Positions 25,745 through 35,016 of a DNA stretch of 64,000 bases are shown piece by piece. The notes beneath the pieces were generated by a model. The model was not told the DNA's origin. It ran no database searches and saw only the letters and a program-made list of their open reading frames with translations. Numbering within the stretch: the first letter of the stretch is position 1; every line of letters begins with the position of its first letter. The stretch lies in assembly GCA_019637585.1 (NCBI GenBank), contig JAHBVL010000004.1, positions 248,001-312,000 of the forward strand. Direction: 5' to 3'. The position numbers and the translations under genes were made by a program. The stretch comes from Thermomicrobiales bacterium. GTDB lineage: Bacteria; Chloroflexota; Chloroflexia; Thermomicrobiales; UBA6265.

Positions 25745-28700
25745 CGGTGAACCTGGGTTGTACCGGAAGATCTTCACGCCGTTCTGGTCGTAGACCAGCT
25801 CCAGCAAACCGGCCGCGACAGCCTCGTCGAACTTGGCCAGCGCAGACTCGGCGTAGTAGGCGCGCTCCAGCGGACCGACATAGATGTAGGTGACGCCATA
25901 GCGATCGAGCAGGGGCCGGATGCTCTCGAATGAGCGGGTCTCACCGAAGATCGTAGCCACATCCGCCTTGCGCTGATCGATCAGATTCTGCATGCCGGGG
26001 CGTTGTTGCGTCTGGTGCCAATCCCAGCCGATGACGGTGGGGAGACCGGTGTAGACGCTGACCCGTGAACCCCATCGGTAGAGGGGCGTCACGGCCTCCA
26101 GCACGACCGGCGAGCCTTCGACGTTCTCCCGCAGCCAGTCGATCGCCACCCGATCCTGGAGAAGGAGGATGCTCGAGGGTTCCAACCCATCCGGGCCGTC
26201 GACAAAGGTCGCTTCGTCCATGTACGCCATGCCATCGAGTGTGCCCGGCAGATCGGTGAAGCGATCGTCGAGCCGGGCTGATGTCGCATAGACCGGATAG
26301 ACGAGCGATGCCGCCACCAGCACGGCGAAAACGATCAACCATGGACCGCGCACGAACCAGGACATCTGCCGGCGCAGGCGATCGAGAAAGAGCACGAGGA
26401 AGACGGCGGCGGCCAGCCCGAGCAGCACCCACACCTGCAAATAGAACTTGAATACCGTGTTCATCCGGCCGATATCGCCGCGCAGGGTGTAGTGCTCGAC
26501 GCCAAAGCTGATGAAGAGCGCGGCCAGGGTGAGTCCGCACAGGAAGAGGAACGCCGGTTCGCGCTCCCGGTTGATGACCTCCAGCGTGACCAGCGCGATC
26601 ATCGCCACAAGCATCCCCGATATCGAATCGGCCCACAGACTGATACCGCCGAGCAGCACCAGCATGATGGCGATAAGCCCCGACAGCGACCAGCGAATCT
26701 CGACTGGCGACGTCTCCAGGTGGACGGCTCGGCCGCTGTTGCCGGCATCGTTCGCGCCGAACGTGAGTGTCGACGGCAGCGGCAAAGTGAATCGGTGAGA
26801 CCGGTCGTCGTTCAACAGGTCGGCCACGATGTAGCTGCCGATCACGAAGAGAAAGAGCCCATGGATGATCAGGTAGGTGTCGGGGGGGGAGCGATCGAGC
26901 CAGGGATCGAATCCGGAGTTGGGTACCTGATAGTGACTGATGAAGGGGAGATAGATGACTCGGCCCAGAACGACAACCGCCGCCATGGTCACGGCGGCCC
27001 GCCTGAGCACGGCGAAGGAGACGCGCCAGCCGAGGGTCCCCGATGACGTCGCCGCGACGGCGGATCCCAGCGCATCGACCAGGAAGATCGTGCCGCCGGT
27101 GATCAGCAGATAGGTGGGGTAATCCCAGGTGTTGATCGGGTAGAGCGCTCCCGTCACCACCGCCGCCAGGACGACGAGGGCAGCGCGTTCTCCCAGTTCG
27201 GACCGCGGCAGTGAGGCGACCCACGATCGGACGCTCTGTCCGAGCCCAAATGCCGGTTCGTCTGGTTCGACGCTGGAGGGGCGCTGGTCCGGCCACATCG
27301 AGGAACAGAGCATCCCCAGAGCCACGACCAGCGCCGCAATCGTGAACGGAATCGACATCATGTGGGGGTGGAGATCGGCGAAAAGAAAAGAGAAGTAGGG
27401 GAACTCATTGATCGTACCGTCGATCAGGCGGGTGGGGGTCCAGAAAGCATCGGTGGGCAACGAGCGAGGGTTGGCCACGGCACGCACGACACCCCGCGCG
27501 ATGTCGCCAAAATGCCCAAGACTCAGCAGGCCAGAGGCGCTGGTCGGTTCGAATCCCCATTCACCGGCGCCGAACCGGCGGGCCATGTCGAGATTGCCGA
27601 TCACGGCCACGAAGAAACTGCCGATCACTCCCAGTCCGAGCGGCCACCAGAGCGATCGCAGTTTCAGGTGCCGCGACAGGAGGGAGATCGACGTCGAGGC
27701 CACGCTCCAGGCGTTCAAGACAGTCAGGGCGAAACAGGTTGCGACTGCCAGCTGGAATGCCGTCTCGGGAACGATCGCGGTCAGGCGGGTCAGCGATCCG
27801 AGGATCACCCAGCCGAAGTAGTAGTAGTTGAGATACCCCCCGGCAAACCAGGGATCGTAGGGCGGGAAGTGGGTCGACCGGAGCACCGCGTTGAAGTAGG
27901 CGAACTCCATCGGTTTTTCGCCGCCGCGGGCCGGGTGCCAGAGGTCGGGGTTCTGCCAGCGGAGCCAGACGAAAAAGAGAAAAGCGGCCAGAAAGAGAAC
28001 TTCGGCAACCAGGATGCTGCGCCAGAGGGGTTTCAGATCGTCCCAGAGCCGTCGCCAGTGTCCGCCGGTGGCGATCACTGAAAGCGCCGCCATGGCCAGG
28101 ATGCCGTAGAAAACGGCGAGCCCACCAAAGGACATGATCTTGAAACTGGCCAGCAGCCAGGCGATGGTCGCGGCGCCGAGCAGCCCAATGGTCTTGCTCA
28201 CGGCATACCCCCGGTCGGGGAGCCGTTTCAGCACTTTCCAGCAGAGCGGTACGGCCGCCAGCGCCATCAGCTGAAGCGCCAGATACCACGCCACAACCGG
28301 GTACCGGTTGGAGAGGGAGTCAGGGTCGAAGAGCTCGCTCCAGGTGCCGCCTGCCTGCTGGACGGCCAGTTCCTCTTCGTCGAACTGGAGGAGGTCGTAT
28401 CCGGCGTTCACCGAACGGATGTTGGCGATCTCCTGATTGAGGAAGGTGGCCAGGTGTGTGGCCACGCGATCGGCATCGAACTCGGCGGTTTTGCGAAACG
28501 CCAGCACCTTCGGATGGTCGTAGACGGAAAAGGCTTCTTCCGCGTTGTCATCGTTGAGCTCGATGCCGAAGAGCTCCGGATGGGAGGCGAAAGTCTCCAC
28601 CAGCTCGAAACCGAGCTCTCCGGAAAAGAGCATCCGGTAGTACTCGATCGTCATCGGGTACTTTTCGGGCATGCGGGTGATCGAGTCGTAGAGCCGGTTG

Positions 28701-30268
28701 CTGGAGAGGAAGAGCCAGTCGCTCTGCTCCAGGATATCGACCATCCGGGAGAGCTTTTCGGCATTGTCCGGATCGTAGTTGGGCATCTGTTGCCCGGGAA
28801 ACGCGCCCGACCCGGGATAGCCGGGCAGGTTGAGGGGGAGGGGATCGTCCCAATGCTCGAGCGCGACGGTCCCCTCCGGGACGTTGTTGTAGATCCATTC
28901 CGAAGCCGCAACGCGCGTGGTCGGGTTGGTGTAGATCGACGAAAACGCGATCGCGTAGAACGCGGTCAGCGCAACAACAGCCACCGCCGGCAGCACAAAG
29001 AGCCAGTCCCGTTTCGGCCAGCGGTCACGGCCCCAGGCGTAGAGCGCCATCAACCCCGCCGCGGCCAGCAATGCCAGAAATGGGTAGGCCGGGATCACGT
29101 AGCGCATCGTGCGGGTGAAGGCGACGCTGTAGTAGACGAGATGAAACGCTGGCCAGCCGATCAGCACGAGCAACCAGGTCGGGGGAAGCCGCTTCGCCGT
29201 CAGCGCGCGCAGCGAAGCGAACCCCAGTCCTGCCAGCGCCGCGATACCCAGGGCGGGACCCATACCCCAGAGCACCAGGTTCCTGGTGATGAAGGAGAGC
29301 GGCCGGTTGGCCCACTGGACGGAGGGGGGAGCGTCCGCATCGCCGCTCTGGATGGCTCGCCAGTATTCGACATCGCGGGTCCAGCGAGGATCGAACGAGA
29401 AGTTGAGCGGATTGCCGCTGGCGAATGCGTAGGGTTGGGCAAAGCGGAATGTCCAGATGGCGGCAACGACCGCCACGGCCACTCCCAGCAGAACCGGCAA
29501 ACCCCGCTTCGACGGTTTTCGCCAAAAGGCCTCGATACCGTGAATCCGCATCTGCTCGATCAGCGGCAGCGCGGTGACCGCGATGATCGGCAACGCACTC
29601 AGCTTGCTGGCGATCGCCAATCCGGCCAGCACACCCGACAGCGCGAAATCCCACCACCGCCCCCGGTCGTTGGCCCGTAAGGCGAAGTAGAACGCTCCCA
29701 GGCAGAACGCAGTCACCCAGTTGTCGAATGTCCCGAAGTGGGAGAGTTGAATCGGGAGCACGCTGAGGGTGTAGAGCAACGCACCGAGCAATGCCACGGT
29801 ATCGCCAAAGAGGCGCCGGCCGATCAGGAAGAGGAGCAATATCGAAAAGAGATCGACAATGGCCGACAGCGACCGGCTGGCCAGGTGATAGCTGCCATAC
29901 TGGTCGTTGCCGGTCAGCTCACCCCACCACTTGCCAATCACCAGCGGGAATGTTCCATAAATGAAGGTGGGATAGCGGGCATTGCCATCCCCATCCCTGA
30001 CGTTGTAGGGATTGAGGGGGGATGTCTGGCTGTCCAGGTAGCCGCCGATGCCGTCCGGCCACTGGACCTCGGTGGCCACCATGGTCAGAAAGCGCTCGTC
30101 CGGATGCAGGTTTTGCCCATCATCCCAATCGGCATTGGTCAGACGGAGCAGACCACCCAGCACGAGGATCAGCAGGAGGGTCAGCGGCGTGACGTATCGC
30201 ATCAACGCCGGCGCAATCGCGTCACCCGTTGATTTGGCAGGTATGGCCGGAGCGCTCTCGCTTACCAC
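25742..30268 (-). CDS. Giant PMT-family glycosyltransferase fused to a DUF2298 (YYY) membrane protein
   Basis: The 1508-residue polytopic protein has two parts. The N-terminal part (about 30-480) is GT-C/PMT-like, with the acidic loop after helix 1 (DWDDGQNLHPDERFL), used by such enzymes to bind a lipid-linked sugar, and many helices. The C-terminal part (about 700-1500) is DUF2298: FNAVLRSTHFPPYDPWFAGG is followed by LNYYYFG, the YYY motif naming the family. Such fusions are known in Chloroflexota and archaea and are thought to move sugars across the membrane. Translation begins at GTG 30268, 3 nt after the methyltransferase stop. The gene ends an operon with epimerase, GT4 and methyltransferase genes, supporting a role in surface glycan assembly (inference). 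Confidence 0.9.
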   Translation of the reverse strand: MVSESAPAIPAKSTGDAIAPALMRYVTPLTLLLILVLGGLLRLTNADWDDGQNLHPDERFLTMVATEVQWPDGIGGYLDSQTSPLNPYNVRDGDGNARYPTFIYGTFPLVIGKWWGELTGNDQYGSYHLASRSLSAIVDLFSILLLFLIGRRLFGDTVALLGALLYTLSVLPIQLSHFGTFDNWVTAFCLGAFYFALRANDRGRWWDFALSGVLAGLAIASKLSALPIIAVTALPLIEQMRIHGIEAFWRKPSKRGLPVLLGVAVAVVAAIWTFRFAQPYAFASGNPLNFSFDPRWTRDVEYWRAIQSGDADAPPSVQWANRPLSFITRNLVLWGMGPALGIAALAGLGFASLRALTAKRLPPTWLLVLIGWPAFHLVYYSVAFTRTMRYVIPAYPFLALLAAAGLMALYAWGRDRWPKRDWLFVLPAVAVVALTAFYAIAFSSIYTNPTTRVAASEWIYNNVPEGTVALEHWDDPLPLNLPGYPGSGAFPGQQMPNYDPDNAEKLSRMVDILEQSDWLFLSSNRLYDSITRMPEKYPMTIEYYRMLFSGELGFELVETFASHPELFGIELNDDNAEEAFSVYDHPKVLAFRKTAEFDADRVATHLATFLNQEIANIRSVNAGYDLLQFDEEELAVQQAGGTWSELFDPDSLSNRYPVVAWYLALQLMALAAVPLCWKVLKRLPDRGYAVSKTIGLLGAATIAWLLASFKIMSFGGLAVFYGILAMAALSVIATGGHWRRLWDDLKPLWRSILVAEVLFLAAFLFFVWLRWQNPDLWHPARGGEKPMEFAYFNAVLRSTHFPPYDPWFAGGYLNYYYFGWVILGSLTRLTAIVPETAFQLAVATCFALTVLNAWSVASTSISLLSRHLKLRSLWWPLGLGVIGSFFVAVIGNLDMARRFGAGEWGFEPTSASGLLSLGHFGDIARGVVRAVANPRSLPTDAFWTPTRLIDGTINEFPYFSFLFADLHPHMMSIPFTIAALVVALGMLCSSMWPDQRPSSVEPDEPAFGLGQSVRSWVASLPRSELGERAALVVLAAVVTGALYPINTWDYPTYLLITGGTIFLVDALGSAVAATSSGTLGWRVSFAVLRRAAVTMAAVVVLGRVIYLPFISHYQVPNSGFDPWLDRSPPDTYLIIHGLFLFVIGSYIVADLLNDDRSHRFTLPLPSTLTFGANDAGNSGRAVHLETSPVEIRWSLSGLIAIMLVLLGGISLWADSISGMLVAMIALVTLEVINREREPAFLFLCGLTLAALFISFGVEHYTLRGDIGRMNTVFKFYLQVWVLLGLAAAVFLVLFLDRLRRQMSWFVRGPWLIVFAVLVAASLVYPVYATSARLDDRFTDLPGTLDGMAYMDEATFVDGPDGLEPSSILLLQDRVAIDWLRENVEGSPVVLEAVTPLYRWGSRVSVYTGLPTVIGWDWHQTQQRPGMQNLIDQRKADVATIFGETRSFESIRPLLDRYGVTYIYVGPLERAYYAESALAKFDEAVAAGLLELVYDQNGVKIFRYNPGSP

Positions 30269-30271
30269 GGC

Positions 30272-31090
30272 TCAGCACGCATCGCCGTCGGGCGAGACTG
30301 GTTTAACGGCCGACACAAACTGATAGGCGCCCGTTTCTGGCAGTGGCTCGTCATAATAACGGCGATACCACCAGGCATATGGCTTCATTTGGGCGGGATG
30401 GAGCACCCATTTGCCCAGCAATCGCTTGGACGCCAGATTGGGGAGTCCCAGATAGTGAGCCATGTCGAAGGCGTGGTGCGCCTGTTCGGAAAAGTAGTAG
30501 GTGTGCTGGCGCATCTCCAGCCCGACCCGACGCAACCGCTCGTCCCAGACGCCGGGCGGGTCGACATGGTAGTGGTAGGAGATCTTGTTGAAGAAATCGC
30601 CGTAGGCAGCGGACGCCCGATCGAGTCTCGCCTTGCGCAGAGCCGTCGATCCGAGCAGGAACTCCGGATAGTGCTCGCTTGGCAGGGTGGTGGCGAATGT
30701 GCCGCCCGGTTTCAACACCCGGCTGATTTCAGAGAGCGTGGCGTCGACGTCGGGGATATGTTCGATCACGCAATTGCTGACAACGGTGGCGAATGACCCA
30801 TCCCGAAACGGGAGCGATGTCGCACTGCCCTGCACCACATCGAGATAGACCCCCGGCCGCATAGCGGCTGCTTCCTGGAGATCGCGATCCATCGGATCGA
30901 GGCCGACATCGATCGGTTCGTCGTAGGCAATCGAGGCGAAGTTGCCGTCGCCGCATCCGATATCGAGCACCGGATGGACCAGTTCGACCGCGTTCATGAA
31001 TTTGCATTCGACCGAACGAAGGAGCGCCCGGTGAGGAGCCATGCTCTCCAGATGCGGCGTCAGGAAATCACGATCGGTGGTGCTTTTCAC
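30272..31090 (-). CDS. Class I SAM-dependent methyltransferase
   Basis: The 272-residue product shows the Rossmann methyltransferase motifs: VLDIGCGDGNFASIA (motif I, SAM binding), VGLDPMDRD (motif II acid), SATSLPFRDGSFATVVSNCV and LSEISRVLKPGGTFATTLPS (motif III). This is the Methyltransf_11 type. GTG at 31090 overlaps the glycosyltransferase stop as GTGA, so the genes are coupled. Within a glycan operon it may methylate a sugar or lipid carrier; the C-terminal half (about 160-270, with YYFSEQAHHAFDMAHYLGLP) would hold the acceptor site. The substrate is unknown. Confidence 0.9.
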   Translation of the reverse strand: MKSTTDRDFLTPHLESMAPHRALLRSVECKFMNAVELVHPVLDIGCGDGNFASIAYDEPIDVGLDPMDRDLQEAAAMRPGVYLDVVQGSATSLPFRDGSFATVVSNCVIEHIPDVDATLSEISRVLKPGGTFATTLPSEHYPEFLLGSTALRKARLDRASAAYGDFFNKISYHYHVDPPGVWDERLRRVGLEMRQHTYYFSEQAHHAFDMAHYLGLPNLASKRLLGKWVLHPAQMKPYAWWYRRYYDEPLPETGAYQFVSAVKPVSPDGDAC

Positions 31091-32250
31091 ACTGCTTGCC
31101 GTTTCTCTTCGATCAACCGGTCGAACAACGCTTCGTATGAGGCCACGGTTACCGATGGGTCGAAGAGCGATTCGATGTCCGCCCGGGGCCGCTGGTAGGC
31201 GTCCCGGTTGGCCAACACCTTGCGGATACCGGCTTCGAGCGATGCGGCGTCGGCAATCTGCACGATCTCTCCCATCCCGGTCATGGTCACCGGCTGGCGA
31301 ACGCCCGGCAGGTTCGTGGCCACCACGGGCGTTCCGCAGAGCATCGACTCCACCTGCACCAGTCCGAACGATTCGGTCGAATTGACGCTTGTCATCAGCA
31401 GGGCGTCCAGCGAACCATAGAACGCCGGCAACTGGTGCGACCCCAATGTGCCGATAAAGCGCCAGTGATCGCCCAGCGCGTCGATCTTCGGCCGCAACCG
31501 TTCCCGATAGTCATCTTCGCCGATAACCTCTCGGTACGGACCGGCGAAAAGAATGCGCAGATCAGGATAGTCCCGAATCAGCGATGGCGCTGCTTCGATA
31601 GCGTATTCGATTCCTTTTTCCGTGGCGAACCGGGAGGCAAATCCGAGAACCGGACCGTTGCCGATTCCGTGCGACGCCTTGAATGTGGCCACTTCTCCCA
31701 CGGTCGGTGCGGGCATCGTGACCGGCGGACCGATAACCACACGTTTGTCCCGCCACCGCCGGAGAAACGGGGAATGCTCGGCATAGTCGTCCGTGTAGGC
31801 GACCACCGCATCGGCGAGGCGCCCCGAAACGAGGTTCGCCGCATCGACAACCCGGCCGACACCGGCATTGAGGCGTCCGGGCGGCAGATCGAGATCGCAG
31901 TGATAGGTGAGCACGACCGGTTTGCCCAGCGTTCGGGCAGGGGCCGCCACCAGTGGAGACTCGACCTGGGGAAGATGCAGACTGGCGATGTCGTGATTCC
32001 GCAACAACTGCGCGGCTTTCGGCCCGAATTGCGGCATGAGCGGTCCCTTGCCCACGGAAGCCACAACCGGTATCCGGACGATCCGCACACCCCTCACGAT
32101 CTCGTCTGTCGGCAGCTCAGGTCTATGGCGGGAGGTCAGCACCGTCACCTGGTGGCCCCGCTCGGCGAATGCTGAGGCCAGCCGCTCAACATAGATCGTC
32201 AAACCACTGACATGAGGGGTGTAGTAGGTGAGCGAGAAAAGGATGCGCAT
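31087..32250 (-). CDS. Glycosyltransferase family 4 (GT-B)
   Basis: The start is ATG at 32250 (MRILFSLTYYTPHVSGLTIY); a longer in-frame reading overlaps the epimerase gene and is not protein-like. The 387-residue enzyme has the GT4 architecture. The N-terminal Rossmann domain carries the glycine loop after strand 1. The C-terminal domain carries VLGFASRFATEKGIEYAIEA, LRILFAGPYREV and the donor-site run ESFGLVQVESMLCGTPVVAT (E-x7-E motif). It transfers a nucleotide-sugar unit onto a lipid- or glycan acceptor on the inner face of the membrane. It starts 8 nt after the epimerase stop and overlaps the methyltransferase start. Confidence 0.93.
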   Translation of the reverse strand: MRILFSLTYYTPHVSGLTIYVERLASAFAERGHQVTVLTSRHRPELPTDEIVRGVRIVRIPVVASVGKGPLMPQFGPKAAQLLRNHDIASLHLPQVESPLVAAPARTLGKPVVLTYHCDLDLPPGRLNAGVGRVVDAANLVSGRLADAVVAYTDDYAEHSPFLRRWRDKRVVIGPPVTMPAPTVGEVATFKASHGIGNGPVLGFASRFATEKGIEYAIEAAPSLIRDYPDLRILFAGPYREVIGEDDYRERLRPKIDALGDHWRFIGTLGSHQLPAFYGSLDALLMTSVNSTESFGLVQVESMLCGTPVVATNLPGVRQPVTMTGMGEIVQIADAASLEAGIRKVLANRDAYQRPRADIESLFDPSVTVASYEALFDRLIEEKRQAV

Positions 32251-32258
32251 CGGGAAGG

Positions 32259-33293
32259 TCAGCTGAAGAGCGCGCGATTGTCGTCGATCCAGGCAAGGAG
32301 ATTGGCCACACCCTGTTCGACCGGCGTCGTGGCGCGCCAGCCGGTGTCGCGTTGAAAGGCTGCCGTATCGGCAATGAACACGGGCTGGTCGCCGGGCCGT
32401 TCGGGAGCGAAGGCCGGAGCGGGAAGTTCTCTGCCGAGCAGATCTTCCAGCAACGGACCAAACTCCCACCAGATGGAAAGGGCGTTTTCCGCGCCGCCCC
32501 CCATGTTGTAGACCTTGCCACTCGTCGCGTCGCTCTTTTCGATGGCCAGCTCATAGGCGTGCAGCAGATCGTCGATATAGAGGAGGTCGCGCACCTGCTT
32601 GCCATCGCCGTAGATGGTGATGGGCTGACCCGTCAGGGCGGCAATGGCGAACCATGCCACCCACCCCTGCTCTTCGACACCCATCTGGCGTGGACCGTAG
32701 ATGCAGGACTGCCGAAAGACGACGGTTTGCAGACCGTAAATCCGGGCATAGTCGTGCACATATTGATCGGCAGCTCCCTTGGAGCAGCCATAGGGTGAGT
32801 GGAAGTCGAGCGGTTCGCTCTCGCTCACCCCGTTGGGCAGATTCTGGAACGCGTGCCGCGTTTCGAGTTCGACCGTTTGCAAATGAGCGAGCTCGCCATA
32901 GACCTTGTTCGTCGACGCAAAGACCAGCGGGGGACGATGGGACGACGTTCTGATCGCTTCGAGCAGATTGAAGGTGCCGAGGGCGTTGACCGCGAAATCG
33001 TGGCGGGGATCCGCCACGGACGTCGTCACGGCTACCTGTGCCGCGAGGTGATAGACGGCGTCCGCACCGGCGACGACGCGCTCGCAGGCACGCGCGTCGG
33101 TGACCGATTCGGCGATCAGGTCAAACGAATCGCCATGTCGCTCGCGCAGCCAGCGGATGTTCTCGTCGGCGCCGGGACGCGAGAGATCGTCGAGGATCGT
33201 GACCCGCCGGCCAGCGGAGAGCGCCCGGTCGGCCAGATTGGCGCCGATAAAACCAGCGCCCCCGGTAACCAGCAGTGATTGAGGGGTTTCCAC
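32259..33293 (-). CDS. NAD-dependent sugar epimerase/dehydratase (extended SDR)
   Basis: The 344-residue enzyme opens with the NAD-binding motif TGGAGFIGANLADRAL (about 10-25) and the acidic end of strand 2, ILDDLSRPG. It has YHLAAQVAVTTSV, the serine-region segment VFASTNKVYGEL, and the catalytic YGCSK (Y-x3-K). RQSCIYGPRQMG and the late ...RDLLYIDDLL are also typical. The pattern is closest to the CDP-paratose/tyvelose 2-epimerase-type group, but the exact sugar cannot be fixed. Translation starts at GTG 33293. It is the first gene of the glycan operon and makes a nucleotide sugar for the glycosyltransferases downstream (inference). Upstream 33294-33586 is noncoding. Confidence 0.9.
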   Translation of the reverse strand: METPQSLLVTGGAGFIGANLADRALSAGRRVTILDDLSRPGADENIRWLRERHGDSFDLIAESVTDARACERVVAGADAVYHLAAQVAVTTSVADPRHDFAVNALGTFNLLEAIRTSSHRPPLVFASTNKVYGELAHLQTVELETRHAFQNLPNGVSESEPLDFHSPYGCSKGAADQYVHDYARIYGLQTVVFRQSCIYGPRQMGVEEQGWVAWFAIAALTGQPITIYGDGKQVRDLLYIDDLLHAYELAIEKSDATSGKVYNMGGGAENALSIWWEFGPLLEDLLGRELPAPAFAPERPGDQPVFIADTAAFQRDTGWRATTPVEQGVANLLAWIDDNRALFS

Positions 33294-33586
33294 GCGAAAA
33301 AGGTTCCCGTTCCGGCGTCGGTCAGTCGCGGTTGAGCGGTTCGATCACCTCGATTGAACCGCGGTCGATGATACCACCGGGTACCGCGTCATCAGTTCTG
33401 CGGATGACTATGTACGTCGTTCCAGTGCTGTTTGGGCGGAATGTCGATTGCAAATACTGAATTCTGCGGATGGCGGTCGTCGCCACAGATCATAGGATTA
33501 GCTCAGGTCGAATTCGAATCCGGACAACGAGACAACTAATGGAACGTGCACCAGGCACGGGAATGTACTGGAGGAGTAGGGTGGTT
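33294..33586. other. Divergent intergenic region
   Basis: These 293 nt separate the glycan operon from the divergent FAD oxidoreductase. The only structure seen is an 11-bp direct repeat TTCTGCGGATG (about 33395 and 33461) in an AT-richer stretch. No promoter hexamers could be assigned with confidence, and no small gene is apparent. Confidence 0.5.
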
Positions 33587-34963
33587 ATGGAAACGGTGCT
33601 GGAGCGTCCCGCGCCCAGCGCGACGGGATTCGAAAAGCTGGCGGGACGTATCGAGGGCAGAGTCTTTACCGAGGGGCACGACAATTATGATGAGTCGCGC
33701 CGGATCTGGAACGCTCTGCGGGACCGCAAACCGGCTGCAATCGTCCGGCCCAAAACGGTGCAGGATGTCGTCCAGTCGGCCAGATTCGCCCGGGCAAACG
33801 GCTACCTTCTCTCGGCGAAGAGCGGCGGGCATGGCATCAGCGGAGGCGCGGTGCGGGATGGCGGCATCACCATCGACTTCTCCCGCTGGAAAGAGATCGA
33901 GATCGATGCCGGAGCGCGTACTGCCCGCCTTCAGCCAGGTTTGACCTGGGGAGAGATCGATGCCGCCACCCAGGAGTATGGGCTGGCCATCCCGGGCGGT
34001 AAAGTGGCCTCCATCGGGGCAGGTGGGTCGATTCTGGCAGGGGGCATCGGTTGGCTGCTGCGGTCGCACGGTCTGACCATCGATTCCCTGCGATCGGTCG
34101 ACGTCGTCACCGGCGACGGACGGTTGATCCATGTCGACGGCCGGACCAACCCCGACCTCTTCTGGGGAATGCGGGGCGCCGGGTCATATCTCGGTATCGC
34201 CACATCGTTCGAGTTCGATCTGGCGCCGGTGAACAATGTCCTGGCTGGGATCGTCTTTCATCCGATCGATCGTGCGGTTGAGGTTCTCGCCTTTTATCGG
34301 GAGTTCACGGCAAATGCGCCGGACGAACTCACCAGCATGGCCGCACTGATGTATGGCCCGGAGGGTGGCAAGACCGTCGCCATTGGCGTCAACTGGGCGG
34401 GAGATCTCGACGAGGGCGAAAAGGTCCTCGCTCCGCTCCGCGCTTTTGGTCCGCCGGCAGCCGACATGATCGGGGTCATGCCGTATGGACTCCTGCAGAA
34501 AGAACTGGCCAAGATGACGCCGCCGGGTGTCAACCGGGGGATGAAGTCCGGGTTTCTCCAGACGTTCGACGATGACTTCATCGCCCAGGCCGCGGACGCT
34601 TTTCGTACCGCTCCCACTCCCGAGTGCATGATGCTCATCGAGCACCATGGTGGCGCGGCACGCGCCGCGGGGAATGACGCAACCGCGTATCTGCATCGCG
34701 ATCGCGACTACAATCTGGTGATCGATGCAGGCTGGAAAAAAGACGTTCTCGGTCGCGAGACCTATCTCTGGCTGGCCAGCACCTGGAACCGGCTGCGGCC
34801 AATGACCGCCAATGCCGCCTATTCCGGATATCTCGATGCGGACGATATCGGCCGGGGGCTCGAAGCGTTCGGTGTCGCCGGGTTTGCCCGGCTGCGAAAC
34901 CTGAAAGCGAAAACCGATCCAGGGCACATTCTGGCCAGTCTGCCCGGGCTGCGCATCCTGTGA
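33587..34963 (+). CDS. BBE-type FAD-linked oxidoreductase
   Basis: The 458-residue flavoprotein has the PCMH FAD-binding domain: AIVRPKTVQDVVQSARFARA, then the flavin-linking region SAKSGGHGISGG (conserved His) and GGITIDFSRWKEIEID. GGGSILAGG-like glycine runs and DLFWGMRGAGSYLGIATSFE follow. The C-terminal BBE segment is AYSGYLDADDIGRGLEAFGV, then LKAKTDPGHIL. These enzymes oxidise alcohols, sugars or alkaloids with O2 or another acceptor. The second (Cys) flavin link of bicovalent members is not evident. ATG at 33587 is chosen; GTG at 33581 is closer to the GGAGGAG Shine-Dalgarno and is an alternative. The stop is directly followed by the multicopper oxidase gene. Confidence 0.9.
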   Translation: METVLERPAPSATGFEKLAGRIEGRVFTEGHDNYDESRRIWNALRDRKPAAIVRPKTVQDVVQSARFARANGYLLSAKSGGHGISGGAVRDGGITIDFSRWKEIEIDAGARTARLQPGLTWGEIDAATQEYGLAIPGGKVASIGAGGSILAGGIGWLLRSHGLTIDSLRSVDVVTGDGRLIHVDGRTNPDLFWGMRGAGSYLGIATSFEFDLAPVNNVLAGIVFHPIDRAVEVLAFYREFTANAPDELTSMAALMYGPEGGKTVAIGVNWAGDLDEGEKVLAPLRAFGPPAADMIGVMPYGLLQKELAKMTPPGVNRGMKSGFLQTFDDDFIAQAADAFRTAPTPECMMLIEHHGGAARAAGNDATAYLHRDRDYNLVIDAGWKKDVLGRETYLWLASTWNRLRPMTANAAYSGYLDADDIGRGLEAFGVAGFARLRNLKAKTDPGHILASLPGLRIL

Positions 34964-35016
34964 AGGGGCGACCATCGCGGCTCGCCGCATCTCGAAGCAC
35001 CACCATTGAGAAGACG

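Noticed and set aside
27540-27560. GGTTCGAATCCCC resembling a tRNA T-loop
   Set aside because: No acceptor, D or anticodon arms surround it, and it lies in the coding sequence of the giant membrane protein.
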